From NCBI GenBank assembly GCA_003224055.1, contig QHYE01000034.1, forward strand, positions 22,889 through 86,888: a DNA stretch of 64,000 nt, read 5' to 3'. The translations under genes and the position numbers were made by a program. The notes below the pieces were generated by a model. The model was not told where the DNA came from. It ran no database searches and saw only the letters and a list, made by a program, of their open reading frames with translations. This stretch comes from Acidobacteriota bacterium. Lineage in GTDB: Bacteria; Acidobacteriota; Terriglobia; Acidiferrales; UBA7541. Of this stretch, positions 10,205 through 19,041 are shown piece by piece. Numbering within the stretch: position 1 is the first letter of the stretch; the number at the start of each line of letters is the position of its first letter.

Positions 10205-10240
10205 TTGACAGGAGTATGCAGTCTCCTGTATAAAAATACA
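10205..10240 (+). promoter_or_regulatory. argR operon promoter with overlapping ARG-box-like palindrome
   Basis: TTGACA (10205-10210), an 18-bp spacer and TATAAA (10229-10234) form a strong sigma-70-type promoter about 25 bases upstream of argR. Lying over the -10 is TGTATAAAAATACA (10227-10240): arms TGTAT/ATACA around AAAA. This matches the general ARG-box form (T-x-T/A-rich centre-x-A) bound by ArgR. A repressor bound here would block RNA polymerase directly, implying autoregulated arginine-responsive control of the whole cluster. Site and promoter are seen directly; binding is inferred. Confidence 0.75.
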
Positions 10241-10263
10241 TAGGGACGCAATGTTCGGACTCT

Positions 10264-10713
10264 ATGAGCACGGGAAAAACATTTCGGCACGGTCAAATCC
10301 TCCGCCTGGTTGCTGATCCGAGGATCGGCAACCAGGAAGAGTTGCGCCGCCGCCTCGCCGCGCAAAAACTCCGCGTTACCCAGGCCACTCTTTCGCGCGA
10401 CCTGCAGGAGCTGCGCCTCGTAAAAACCCAGTCGGGTTACAAACCAGCCGCTGCGCTCCCGGAGGAATCCACCCCGTTGCCTCCCTTGGCGCGGGCCCTC
10501 GGTGAGTTTCTTCTCGATATTCGTCCCGCCGAAAATCTGCTCGTTCTGAAAACCCCGCCTAGCGGCGCGCAGCCCCTCGCTGCCGCCGTCGATGGCGCAA
10601 AATTTCCGGAAATCGCCGGAACCATTGCCGGCGACGACACTGTTTTGATCATTACGCCCAATAAAAAATCACGCGAGTCCCTGCAAAAAAAGATTGAAGC
10701 CTTCTTGAAATGA
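10264..10713 (+). CDS. argR: Arginine repressor ArgR
   Basis: ArgR is the arginine-responsive hexameric repressor of arginine biosynthesis. The N-terminal winged helix-turn-helix is visible around residues 12-55 (TQATLSRDLQELRLVKT). The C-terminal oligomerisation and arginine-binding domain contains the diagnostic GTIAGDDT, whose paired Asp residues contact arginine. Length (149 aa) is normal. The start ATG has only a weak ribosome-binding site. The gene opens the arginine cluster and its stop overlaps the argC start (ATGA). The palindrome over its own promoter suggests direct feedback. Confidence 0.95.
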   Translation: MSTGKTFRHGQILRLVADPRIGNQEELRRRLAAQKLRVTQATLSRDLQELRLVKTQSGYKPAAALPEESTPLPPLARALGEFLLDIRPAENLLVLKTPPSGAQPLAAAVDGAKFPEIAGTIAGDDTVLIITPNKKSRESLQKKIEAFLK

Positions 10714-11741
10714 GAGACTCTCGACAGATCGCAGTCGTGGGTGTCACCGGTTATACCGGTCTGGAGCTGGCGCGGGTCCTTCTGCGCCATCCCGAGTTGC
10801 GGGCGCCGGTGTTCTACGTTCGCGAAACCAACGGCGCGAAATGCCTAGCCGAGCTCTTCCCGCAGTTCCGCGGCTGGGGCGAAGCTCCGCTTCGTCCGCT
10901 TTCGGTGGAAGCCATCCTTTCAAGCAACGCCGGCACCGCGTTCCTCGCCACGCCGCATGAAGTTTCTGCCGAGTTGGCGCCACCCTTGCTCAGCGCGGGA
11001 ATCCGCGTTGTGGATCTCAGCGGTGCATTCCGTTTTCGTGAGGCGGAAACCTTCACCTCCTGGTACAAGCTCGCCGCGCCCCACTCCGATTGGCTCAAGG
11101 AAGCCGTTTACGGCATTCCTGAACTCTACTCGACCCAGATTTCAACCGCCCGATTGGTCGCCAATCCCGGTTGCTATGCCACCAGCGTGATCCTGGCCCT
11201 GCGCCCTCTCACGGAAGCCGGTTGGATCGCCGCGGACTCCAGCGTTATCTGCGATTGCAAGTCCGGCGCGAGCGGCGCCGGCAAGGATCCTCGCCGGGAC
11301 CTCCATTTCGTCGAAGTGGATGAGAATTTCAAGGCCTACGGGCTCTTCACCCACAGGCACACCCCGGAGATTCTCGAGCACACCGGTCTCAGCGAGAATC
11401 AAGTCGTGTTCTCCACTCATCTGCTGCCGCTCGCGCGCGGCATTCTTTCCACAATCTATGTGAATCTCGCGGAACCGCAAACCACAGCGGACATCGAGGC
11501 GCTCTACCGCAAGTTCTACGCCGGCCGGCCCATGGTCCGTATCTGGCCCGCTGGGACGCTGCCCGAATTGCAGCACGTCGCGCACACCAATTTCTGCGAT
11601 ATCGGCTTTGCCCTGGATAAATCCAGACGCCGTCTCGTGATCGTCTCCTGTCTAGACAATCTCGGGAAAGGCGCCGCCGGGCAGGCCGTGCAGAATTTCA
11701 ACCACATGCTGGGGATCCAGGAGCAAACCGCACTCCAATGA
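10710..11741 (+). CDS. argC: N-acetyl-gamma-glutamyl-phosphate reductase
   Basis: Third step of ornithine synthesis: NADPH-dependent reduction of N-acetylglutamyl phosphate to the semialdehyde. The N-terminal nucleotide-binding motif GVTGYTGLEL is at residues 11-20, and the active-site cysteine lies in ANPGCYATS (Cys155). The 343-aa length is that of the standard bacterial type. The start overlaps the argR stop as ATGA, and the stop overlaps the argB start in the same way, so the three are translationally coupled. Nothing is unusual. Confidence 0.95.
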   Translation: MRDSRQIAVVGVTGYTGLELARVLLRHPELRAPVFYVRETNGAKCLAELFPQFRGWGEAPLRPLSVEAILSSNAGTAFLATPHEVSAELAPPLLSAGIRVVDLSGAFRFREAETFTSWYKLAAPHSDWLKEAVYGIPELYSTQISTARLVANPGCYATSVILALRPLTEAGWIAADSSVICDCKSGASGAGKDPRRDLHFVEVDENFKAYGLFTHRHTPEILEHTGLSENQVVFSTHLLPLARGILSTIYVNLAEPQTTADIEALYRKFYAGRPMVRIWPAGTLPELQHVAHTNFCDIGFALDKSRRRLVIVSCLDNLGKGAAGQAVQNFNHMLGIQEQTALQ

Positions 11742-12589
11742 GAATCGTAATCAAGTTCGCAGGAGCATTACTCGAAGACGATGCCACGGTGCGCGCCCTC
11801 GCGCGGCAAGTGGCGGCTCTCGCTCAGGAGGATCACGAAATTCTTGTCGTGCATGGTGGCGGCCGCCTGTTCACCGCCACGCTTGAGCGCATGGCTATCG
11901 AAAGCAAGTTCGTCGCCGGTCTGCGCGTCACCGACCGCGAAACACGCGACGTGGCCGTAATGGTTTTCGCCGGTCTGTTGAACAAGAAGCTCGTGGCCGC
12001 GATCTCGGCGGAAGGCCAACCTGCCATAGGCGTTTCCGCCGCGGATGCACAATGTTTCGTCGCCGAGCCGATGGTGCACAACGAAGTGCAGGGCAGTCTC
12101 GGTTTCGTCGGCTATCTCACGGGCCTGAACGCGCAGCTCATCGAATCATTCTGGCGCGAGGGACTCCTCCCTGTCGCGCCATGTCTCGGCATCGGCTCGG
12201 ACAACGAGCTCTACAACATCAACGCGGACCACATGGCCGCCGCATGCGCCGAATATCTTGGCGCGGATCAGCTGATCTACCTCACCGATGTCGCAGGCGT
12301 GCTCGACGGGGAAAAAGTCCTCGCCGCCGTCACCTGCGAAGAAATCGAACGCCTGGTACAGTGCCACGTCGTTTCCGGAGGCATGGTGCTGAAACTGGAA
12401 GCCGCCAAGCGCGCCATCGAAGGCGGCGTCCGTGAAGTCCGCATCGTTGGTGGCGCTTCCTCAGATGCATTGTTGCTTGCGTCGCGCGCAGCCGGGGCAA
12501 TGGAAAATGACGGCGCTGCGCTGATTCCAGGCACGCGCGTCCTGCGCGAACCACTTTCCGCCTCTCGCGCGGCTCTTTCGGCGGCATGA
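11738..12589 (+). CDS. argB: Acetylglutamate kinase
   Basis: Phosphorylates N-acetylglutamate, usually the controlled step when ArgJ is present. The amino-acid kinase fold begins immediately at residue 2 (RIVIKFAGALLED), with HGGGRL and the C-terminal GGMVLKLEAA segment as substrate and ATP-site motifs. The family's KxGG is here KFAG, so the second glycine is kept and the first replaced. There is no N-terminal helix of 15-25 residues such as arginine-inhibited kinases use to form hexamers, so this enzyme looks like the arginine-insensitive type. The 283 aa include an extra Ala/Arg-rich C-terminal tail. ATGA overlap with argC upstream; overlaps argD downstream. Confidence 0.92.
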   Translation: MRIVIKFAGALLEDDATVRALARQVAALAQEDHEILVVHGGGRLFTATLERMAIESKFVAGLRVTDRETRDVAVMVFAGLLNKKLVAAISAEGQPAIGVSAADAQCFVAEPMVHNEVQGSLGFVGYLTGLNAQLIESFWREGLLPVAPCLGIGSDNELYNINADHMAAACAEYLGADQLIYLTDVAGVLDGEKVLAAVTCEEIERLVQCHVVSGGMVLKLEAAKRAIEGGVREVRIVGGASSDALLLASRAAGAMENDGAALIPGTRVLREPLSASRAALSAA

Positions 12590-13938
12590 TGCGTACTTCT
12601 CACAAGAAAAAAACCGTTTCGCGTGCGGCCTTCAAGTCCAAGGCCGCGGGCATGCAAACCGTCAAGCAGGACGCGCGTCTGCTGGATGCCGAAAAGTTTC
12701 TCTTGCCCACTTACAAACGGCCGCCCGTGGTCATGACGCACGGGCGCGGCGCTTATGTTTTTGACGCCACCGGGAAGAGGTATCTCGATTTTCTCGGTGG
12801 CATAGCCGTCAACGCCCTCGGTCACGCGCATCCCCGCGTCGTGAAAGTAATCCGCCGCGAAGCGGCCCGCGCGATTCATCTTTCGAATCTCTATCACAAC
12901 GCGCGCCAGGGCCCGCTCGCCCGCAAACTCGCCGCTTGGTCCGGTCTCGATCGCGTCTTCTTCACGAATAGCGGTACGGAAGCCATTGACGGTGCGATGA
13001 AGCTGGCTAGGCTTGTTGCACGCAAGCCGGAAGAAGCCCCCGGGACGGCTGCGAAGCAGCACCGCTTCCTCGCGCTGGAGAATTCGTTCCACGGCCGCAC
13101 CTTCGGCGCCATCAGCGTCACCTCCACGGAAAAATATCGCCTGCCCTTTGCACCCGTGGTTCCCGGCGCCGAATTCGTGCGCTTCAACGATGTGGCGGAT
13201 CTCGAATCGAAGTTTGACGGCACCATCTGTGCCATCCTCCTCGAAACGATTCAGGGCGAAGGCGGTATCCATCCTGTCAGCGAAGTTTTCTGGAATCGCG
13301 CTCGCGCGCTCGCCACGCAGCACGGCGCTCTCTTGATCGCCGATGAAATTCAATGCGGCCTCGGCCGTACCGGCCGCTATTTTGCCTACCAGAAATTTTC
13401 TTCCAAGCCGGACATCGCTCTGATCGCCAAGCCTCTCGCTGCGGGTCTGCCGCTCGGTGCGATTCTTACGTCGGAGGCGGTTGCTTCTCGCGTTTCTCCC
13501 GGCATGCACGGGACAACATTTGGCGGCGGTCCGCTCGCTTGCGCGACCGCGCTCGAATTCCTCGAAACCGTCGAGAGCGAAAAGCTCCTCGAAAACATCC
13601 GCGCGCGTGGTGCGGAGCTTCGCGAAGGCCTCGCGAAACTCGCCGCCAAATTTGACTTCATCCGCGAAATTCGCGGAGAAGGGCTGATGGTCGGCGTCGA
13701 ACTCTCCGTCGAAGGCGCGCCATTTGTAGCGGAAGCCATGCAGCGCGGCTTGCTGATCAATTGCACTCACGATTTCACGTTGCGTTTGCTTCCTACGTTC
13801 ATCATCAACCGCGCGCAGGTGCGCGAATTTCTCCGGCTCTTCGAACTCATTCTCGCGACTACGCCGCAACAGGCCTCCGCATCGGATTCCGGCAAGACCG
13901 CGGAATCAGCGCGCGTCGCCCATGCCGCGGCAAGGTGA
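12586..13938 (+). CDS. argD: Acetylornithine aminotransferase
   Basis: PLP-dependent class-III aminotransferase converting N-acetylglutamate semialdehyde to N-acetylornithine. Motifs: NSGTEA for cofactor phosphate binding (about 128-133), IADEIQCGLGRTG with the PLP-ring Asp, and the Schiff-base lysine in AKPLAAGLPLGA (Lys282). Two adjacent ATGs (12586 and 12589) overlap the argB stop. The first ~25 residues are basic (SHKKKTVSRAAFKSKAAG) and precede the usual family start, so Met23 is an alternative start. A basic/Ala tail follows the fold. The argF start is 5 bases downstream. Confidence 0.93.
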   Translation: MMRTSHKKKTVSRAAFKSKAAGMQTVKQDARLLDAEKFLLPTYKRPPVVMTHGRGAYVFDATGKRYLDFLGGIAVNALGHAHPRVVKVIRREAARAIHLSNLYHNARQGPLARKLAAWSGLDRVFFTNSGTEAIDGAMKLARLVARKPEEAPGTAAKQHRFLALENSFHGRTFGAISVTSTEKYRLPFAPVVPGAEFVRFNDVADLESKFDGTICAILLETIQGEGGIHPVSEVFWNRARALATQHGALLIADEIQCGLGRTGRYFAYQKFSSKPDIALIAKPLAAGLPLGAILTSEAVASRVSPGMHGTTFGGGPLACATALEFLETVESEKLLENIRARGAELREGLAKLAAKFDFIREIRGEGLMVGVELSVEGAPFVAEAMQRGLLINCTHDFTLRLLPTFIINRAQVREFLRLFELILATTPQQASASDSGKTAESARVAHAAAR

Positions 13939-13943
13939 AAAAT

Positions 13944-14894
13944 ATGACCACGACGACTCTAGTTGCCCCTATTTCTTTGTCGAATGATCTCCTCACCGGA
14001 GCGGAATGGAGCCCCGCGCACACGCGCGAACTCCTTCAACTCTCCGCCGACGTGAAGGCCCGCCCCGGGCGCTACGCCTCCACGCTGAGCGGCAAGTTCA
14101 TCGCGCTCATTTTTGAGAAGCCTTCGCTTCGCACGCGCGTCACCTTCGAGGTCGGTATCCAGAGCATGGGTGGCTCGGTCGTTTTCCTGGACCACACGCA
14201 AGCGTCCGCATCGCTCGGTGCGCGCGAATCCATCGCCGATGTCGCGCGGAATCTCGAGCGCTGGGTGCAGGGCATCGTCGCGCGCGTGTACCACCAACGC
14301 GTCCTCGAAGAAATGGCCGCGAACGCGAATATTCCCGTCATCAACGCGCTCTCGGATAAATTTCATCCCTGCCAGGCTCTCGCCGATTTCTTCACCCTCG
14401 AGGAAAAATTTGGCGCGCTGCGCGGCTTCAAGCTGGCCTACGTCGGCGACGGCAACAACGTTTGCAATTCGCTGATCTATCTCGCCGCGCGTCTCGGCGT
14501 TCATCTCCGCATCGCCACTCCTGCGGAGTACGCGCCCTCTCCGGAAGTCGTCGCCGATGGCAAGCGTGTGGCCCGCGAAACGAAAGCCAAAATCGAAGTG
14601 ATGACGGACCCGCGCGAGGCGGTCAGCGGTGCCATGGCCGTCTACACGGATTCGTGGACCAGCATGGGCTTCGAAGCCGAGGAGAAAGTGCGCAGCGCGG
14701 TGTTCCAGCCGTACCAGGTGAACGTAGAACTCATGTCGCTTGCTGCGCCGGACGCTGTCTTCATGCACTGTCTTCCGGCACACCGTGGGTGCGAAGTTAC
14801 GCCGGAAGTTCTCGACGGGCCCCAATCGGTGGTCCTCGACCAATCCGAAAACCGCATGTACGTGCAGAAGGCCATCCTGCATACTCTGTTTTAG
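13944..14894 (+). CDS. argF: Ornithine carbamoyltransferase
   Basis: Makes citrulline from ornithine and carbamoyl phosphate. The start is set at the ATG at 13944, since the ORF-track start 61 codons earlier lies inside argD. The 316-aa protein carries the carbamoyl-phosphate motif KPSLRTRVTF, where many homologues read STRTR, the HPCQALADFFT segment, and the catalytic FMHCLPAHRG near residue 275. The DxxxSMG-type ornithine loop appears as DSWTSMG. Only five bases separate it from argD, consistent with one transcript. About 100 bases with a perfect hairpin follow before argG. Confidence 0.94.
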   Translation: MTTTTLVAPISLSNDLLTGAEWSPAHTRELLQLSADVKARPGRYASTLSGKFIALIFEKPSLRTRVTFEVGIQSMGGSVVFLDHTQASASLGARESIADVARNLERWVQGIVARVYHQRVLEEMAANANIPVINALSDKFHPCQALADFFTLEEKFGALRGFKLAYVGDGNNVCNSLIYLAARLGVHLRIATPAEYAPSPEVVADGKRVARETKAKIEVMTDPREAVSGAMAVYTDSWTSMGFEAEEKVRSAVFQPYQVNVELMSLAAPDAVFMHCLPAHRGCEVTPEVLDGPQSVVLDQSENRMYVQKAILHTLF

Positions 14895-14928
14895 CTTTGC
14901 GATGCTCTTCATCGTGTCGCTTGGAATT

Positions 14929-14960
14929 TTCTTTGTAGGGGCGCAGCGCCGCTGCGCCCC
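14929..14960. repeat. Intergenic hairpin repeat (TTCTTTGTAGGGGC type)
   Basis: Arms GGGGCGCAGC (14938-14947) and GCTGCGCCCC (14951-14960) pair perfectly over 10 bp around a 3-base loop. The 14 bases TTCTTTGTAGGGGC at its left edge recur exactly at 63764-63777, where another perfect hairpin follows. It has no T-run, so it is not a classical terminator. It is best read as a small dispersed REP-like element between argF and argG. Confidence 0.7.
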
Positions 14961-14993
14961 AGCTTGGCAACACCAAAACGCAAGAGAGGAATC

Positions 14994-16211
14994 GTGAAAC
15001 AGCCATTGAACAAATCGAAAAAAGTTGTGCTGGCCTACTCCGGAGGACTGGACACTTCCATCATCATCCCGTGGCTCAAGGAAAACTACGGCTGCGAAGT
15101 CATCGCTGTCATCGGCGACGTCGGCCAGCAGGAAGATCTCGAAGCCGCGCGCAAGAAAGCGCTTGCCACCGGCGCTTCCACGGCGTACGTCGAAGATCTG
15201 CGCGAAGAATTCGTTCGCGACTACATCTGGCCGACGCTGCGCGCCGGCGCCGTCTACGAGCACACCTATCTCCTCGGCACTTCGATGGCGCGGCCCGTCA
15301 TCGCCAAGCGCCAGGCGGAAATCGCGCTGAAACTCGGCGCCGATGGCCTCTCCCACGGCTGCACCGGCAAAGGCAACGATCAGGTGCGATTCGAACTGGC
15401 TTACAAAGCCATCGCGCCGAATATTCAGATCATCGCGCCGTGGCGCGAGTGGGACATTGACTCGCGCGAAGACGCTATCGCCTACGCGCAAAAGCACAAC
15501 GTGCCCGTCGAGCAGAGCAAGAAAAATATCTACAGCCGCGACCGCAACATCTGGCACCTCAGCCACGAAGGCGGTGAACTCGAAGATCCCGCCAACGCTC
15601 CGAACGAAGCGATGTGGCAATGGGTCGTTTCACCCGAAAAAGCTCCGGACAAAGCCGAAGAGGTCGAAATTGGCTTCGAGTCCGGCACTCCCGTCTCTGT
15701 GAACGGCGCAAAACTCGGCCCCGTGGTTCTGCTCAATACACTCAACGAAATCGCCGCGAAGCACGGCATCGGCCGCACCGACCTCGTCGAAAATCGCCTC
15801 GTTGGAATGAAATCTCGAGGCGCATACGAAACTCCTGGCGGAACCCTGCTCGTCAAAGCGCATCAAGAACTCGAGCGCCTGACAATCGACCGCGAGACCG
15901 CGCATTTCCAGCAAGCACTTTCGCTGCGGTTCGCCGAGCTGGTTTACTACGGCCTGTGGTTCGCGCCGTTGCGCGAAGCGCTCGACGGATTTTTCAACGT
16001 CGCACAACAGCGCGTTACCGGCGCTGTCGGCTTGAAACTCTGGAAGGGTACGCTCAACGTCACCAAGCGCGTTTCGCCCTTCTCTCTTTATCGCGCCGAC
16101 CTGGCCAGTTTCACAATGGGCCGCTACAACCCCAAGGACGCCGAGGGCTTCATCAATTTGTTTGCGCTGCCCGTCACCGTCCGGCCCAAAGCAAAGGCAG
16201 AAGGGAATTGA
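14994..16211 (+). CDS. argG: Argininosuccinate synthase
   Basis: ATP-dependent joining of citrulline and aspartate. The P-loop PPase motif AYSGGLDTS is at residues 14-22 from the chosen start, followed by [10 protein letters not shown] and [15 protein letters not shown]. The start is a GTG at 14994 with GAGAGGA a few bases upstream, giving 405 aa, a normal length. The ORF-track start (TTG 14964) would abut the hairpin and lacks a ribosome-binding site. Transcription probably continues from argF through the hairpin; no other promoter is obvious in the 100-base gap. Confidence 0.94.
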   Translation: MKQPLNKSKKVVLAYSGGLDTSIIIPWLKENYGCEVIAVIGDVGQQEDLEAARKKALATGASTAYVEDLREEFVRDYIWPTLRAGAVYEHTYLLGTSMARPVIAKRQAEIALKLGADGLSHGCTGKGNDQVRFELAYKAIAPNIQIIAPWREWDIDSREDAIAYAQKHNVPVEQSKKNIYSRDRNIWHLSHEGGELEDPANAPNEAMWQWVVSPEKAPDKAEEVEIGFESGTPVSVNGAKLGPVVLLNTLNEIAAKHGIGRTDLVENRLVGMKSRGAYETPGGTLLVKAHQELERLTIDRETAHFQQALSLRFAELVYYGLWFAPLREALDGFFNVAQQRVTGAVGLKLWKGTLNVTKRVSPFSLYRADLASFTMGRYNPKDAEGFINLFALPVTVRPKAKAEGN

Positions 16212-16287
16212 GTAGGACGATTTTCTTGTCTGTCCATTCTTTGTTGACGGACGACATAACCGGGACAGGCAAGAATGCCTGTCCTAC
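16212..16287. repeat. Intergenic inverted-repeat element between argG and argH
   Basis: The 76-base gap is bounded by GTAGGAC (16212-16218) and its inverted copy GTCCTAC (16281-16287). Inside the right end is a perfect hairpin, GGACAGGCA (16263-16271) with TGCCTGTCC (16276-16284), loop AGAA. The left end carries a degraded copy of the same arm (TTCTTGTCTGTCC). The terminal inverted repeats suggest a small mobile or REP/MITE-like unit filling the whole spacer. Confidence 0.65.
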
Positions 16288-16296
16288 GAATAACGA

Positions 16297-17724
16297 ATGA
16301 CCGAACGCAAAGACGACCGGCTGTGGGGCGGACGCTTCGAGCGTGAGCCAAATGCTCAGTTCGACGCGTTCCAGCGTTCGTTCACCTTCGATCGCCGTCT
16401 CCTCGTGTATGAAATTGCGGTTGATTCCGTTTGGGCTATCGCCCTCGAAAAGATCGGCATTCTCACAGGTGCCGAACTGAGTCAAATGATGGATGCGCTG
16501 GTCAAGATTTCCAAGCGTGCTCAGGCTGACACCGCGTGGCTCGAAAAATTCGGCGCCGATGCGGAAGACGTGCACCACTTCGTCGAAAAGGCCCTCGTGG
16601 AAGAACTTGGCCCGCTCGGCTGGAAATTGCACACGGGACGCAGCCGCAATGAACTTGTCGCTACCGATCTCCGCTTGTTCGTCATGGATTCCGTCCTTGA
16701 GATAAAGCGCGGCCTGTACGCCTTGCTCAGTGCCCTCTTGGAGCAGGCGAAAGGCAACATTGGAGCGCCCATGGCCGGGATGACGCACTTGCAGCATGCC
16801 CAGCCGATTTTGCTTTCGCATTTCTTGCTGGCACACACCGAAGCCTTCAAGCGAGACATCACGCGGCTGCAACACGCCAGCGAGAGCGCGGACGAATGTC
16901 CCATGGGTTCCGGTGCTCTCGCTGGAAATTCGTTTGCTATCGATCGCCAATTCATTGCTCATTACCTTTGTTTTTCTCGCATCACGGCAAACAGCCTCGA
17001 CGCGGTCAGCGACCGCGACTTTGCGCTCGATTACCTGTTCGCGCTTACCGGCATTGTGACGCATCTTTCGCGCCTCGCCGAGGATTTCGTGATCTTCGCG
17101 TCGCAAGAATTTTCGTATGTGATTCTTCCCGACGAATACTCCACCGGCAGCAGCCTGATGCCGCAAAAGAAGAATCCCGATTGCTGGGAATTGATCCGCG
17201 GCAAAACCGGCCGCATCACCGGCGCGTTGCTCGGTTTGCTCACGACGCTGAAGGGCTTGCCAACGAGTTACCAGCGCGACCTTCAGGAAGACAAAGAAGC
17301 GCTCTTCGCCGCGCACGATCAAGTCGCAGACATGATTGCTGTTGCGACCGGCGCTGTCGCTGCCACGAAATTCAACGCCCAGCGATTGAAATCTGCCGCG
17401 TCCAATCCCGCGCTGCTCGCCACCGAAGCCGCGGACTATCTCGTACACAAAGGTATTCCCTTCCGACAGGCTCACGACATCGTCGGCAAAGTGCTGCGCG
17501 AAGCCGAGAAACAAAATATTTCGTGGACGGCACTGCCTCTCGACGCCCTCAAGAAAATCTCCCCAGCTTTTGCAGCCGATTTCGCGCAGAGCCTTAACGT
17601 CGAGGCGGCGCTTAGCACGAAAAAAGTTCCAGGCGGCACGGCGCCAGAAAACGTGCGTGCCGCGATCGCCGATTTGGAAGCACGTCTCAACAAAAAAGCC
17701 AGCAAAACAGGAGCCAAGCCATGA
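16297..17724 (+). CDS. argH: Argininosuccinate lyase
   Basis: Cleaves argininosuccinate to arginine and fumarate, the last step of the pathway. It is a fumarase/aspartase-superfamily enzyme with the signature GSSLMPQKKNPD at residues 284-295, whose flexible loop carries the catalytic Ser, plus THLQHAQP (163-170) with the catalytic His and GRSRNE (114-119). The 475-aa length is normal. The C-terminus ends with a basic KKASKTGAKP tail. A 28-codon ORF begins on an ATGA overlap with its stop. Confidence 0.94.
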   Translation: MTERKDDRLWGGRFEREPNAQFDAFQRSFTFDRRLLVYEIAVDSVWAIALEKIGILTGAELSQMMDALVKISKRAQADTAWLEKFGADAEDVHHFVEKALVEELGPLGWKLHTGRSRNELVATDLRLFVMDSVLEIKRGLYALLSALLEQAKGNIGAPMAGMTHLQHAQPILLSHFLLAHTEAFKRDITRLQHASESADECPMGSGALAGNSFAIDRQFIAHYLCFSRITANSLDAVSDRDFALDYLFALTGIVTHLSRLAEDFVIFASQEFSYVILPDEYSTGSSLMPQKKNPDCWELIRGKTGRITGALLGLLTTLKGLPTSYQRDLQEDKEALFAAHDQVADMIAVATGAVAATKFNAQRLKSAASNPALLATEAADYLVHKGIPFRQAHDIVGKVLREAEKQNISWTALPLDALKKISPAFAADFAQSLNVEAALSTKKVPGGTAPENVRAAIADLEARLNKKASKTGAKP

Positions 17725-17826
17725 ATGCAAGCCAAGCAGTGAAACAACAATCCTCCCTCGCTGCGGTTGCGGAGGATCGGAGGTCCCTTCCGGGGCCGGC
17801 GCGCTAGTCCTGCGGATCTTCCGTTG

Positions 17827-19041
17827 ATGAAGCACGCACTCTCCGAGGCTTCTTTGCCGCGCGGGTTCCGCTTCGCCGCCACTGCCTGCGGCCTGAAGAA
17901 AACCGGCGCGCTCGATCTCGCGATTCTTTCGAGCGATGTGCCGGCTTCGGCTGCCGCGGTCTTCACGCAAAACCTCGTTGTTGCCGCACCCGTGCAGATT
18001 TCCAAACAAAACTTGCGTGCGTCGAAAGGGCGCATGCGCGCCGTGGTGGTGAACGCCGGGAACGCGAATTGCGCCACCGGCGAAGCGGGCCATACTGCCG
18101 CTTTGCGAACGGTTGCCGAAGCTGCGAAGCGGCTGGGTTGCACTCCGCAAGAGCTTTTTGTTTGCTCCACAGGAGTGATCGGCGTGCAGATGCCGCTGGA
18201 GAAAATCCTTCGCGCCCTGCCGGTCATCGCGCGGCACCGGCGTCCTTCCGCGCGCTCGTTCGCGGAGACTTCGCTGGCGATCTGTACGACCGACACACGC
18301 CCAAAAACCGCGGCCGCTTCGTTCAAGATGGCTGGGAAACGCATTCATCTCGTCGGCTGCGCCAAGGGCGCGGGGATGATTCATCCGAATATGGCGACAA
18401 TGCTGGCGTTCATCGCAACAGATGCGGCGATTGCTCCGTCCCTGCTGCAAAGGACGCTGCGCGAGGTTACATCGCGGACGTTCAACGCGATCAGCGTGGA
18501 TGGCGACACTTCTACAAACGACACGCTGCTGGTTCTCGCGAACGGTGAAGCCGGCGCGCCGACGATCAAGGCCGGAACGTCGGCGCATCGCGCGTTCACT
18601 GCCGCGCTCGAAGAAGTCTGCCGCTCGCTCGCGCTGCAAATCGTTGCCGATGGCGAAGGTGCGCAGCGCGTGATCGAAATCGAAGTGCGCCACGCGAAGA
18701 CGGAGGCCGCCGCGAAACGTATTGCGGAAACCATCGCCACTTCGCCGCTGGTAAAGACGGCCTTTGCGGGCGGCGACCCGAACTGGGGCCGCATCTTCGC
18801 TGCCGCCGGCCGCGCGGGCGTAAAGTTTGATCCCGCACTGGTAGACATCAAGATGGCGGGCATTCCCGTTTTGCGGCGCGGTCAGCCGCTGGATTTCAAC
18901 GAGCGCGCCGCCAGCAACAAACTTCTCACGGAGCACGTTCTGCTCGTCGTGGATCTGCATGCGGGCAAAGCCATGGCGCGCTACTGGACTTGCGATTTCA
19001 CTGCGGAGTACGTGCGCATTAATGCGTCGTACCGCACCTAA
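17827..19041 (+). CDS. argJ: Bifunctional ornithine acetyltransferase / N-acetylglutamate synthase
   Basis: Recycles the acetyl group from N-acetylornithine to glutamate, making the pathway cyclic, and can also acetylate glutamate with acetyl-CoA. The proprotein self-cleaves before the Thr of HPNMATMLAF (Thr191 here), and that motif is intact. STGVIGVQMP and VVVNAGNANCATG are also diagnostic. The ATG at 17827 is chosen; the ORF-track TTG at 17767 adds 20 residues without family character. No good ribosome-binding site precedes either, so the start is the weakest part of the call. It explains the absence of argA and argE from the cluster. Confidence 0.92.
   Translation: MKHALSEASLPRGFRFAATACGLKKTGALDLAILSSDVPASAAAVFTQNLVVAAPVQISKQNLRASKGRMRAVVVNAGNANCATGEAGHTAALRTVAEAAKRLGCTPQELFVCSTGVIGVQMPLEKILRALPVIARHRRPSARSFAETSLAICTTDTRPKTAAASFKMAGKRIHLVGCAKGAGMIHPNMATMLAFIATDAAIAPSLLQRTLREVTSRTFNAISVDGDTSTNDTLLVLANGEAGAPTIKAGTSAHRAFTAALEEVCRSLALQIVADGEGAQRVIEIEVRHAKTEAAAKRIAETIATSPLVKTAFAGGDPNWGRIFAAAGRAGVKFDPALVDIKMAGIPVLRRGQPLDFNERAASNKLLTEHVLLVVDLHAGKAMARYWTCDFTAEYVRINASYRT

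Noticed and set aside
12277-13869. 530-aa minus-strand ORF antisense to argB-argD
   Set aside because: Antisense shadow, without ribosome-binding site or family motifs.
14938-14960. Intrinsic terminator after argF
   Set aside because: Perfect stem but no U-run, and the same edge sequence recurs at 63.8 kb, so it is treated as a dispersed hairpin.
13959-15620. 553-aa minus-strand ORF over argF and argG
   Set aside because: It covers two clear genes on the opposite strand and is rich in Val/Asp/Gly from third-position bias.
16174-18960. 928-aa minus-strand ORF antisense to argH-argJ
   Set aside because: Shadow frame of GC-rich coding sequence; low-complexity composition and no motifs, while the opposite strand encodes complete ArgH and ArgJ.
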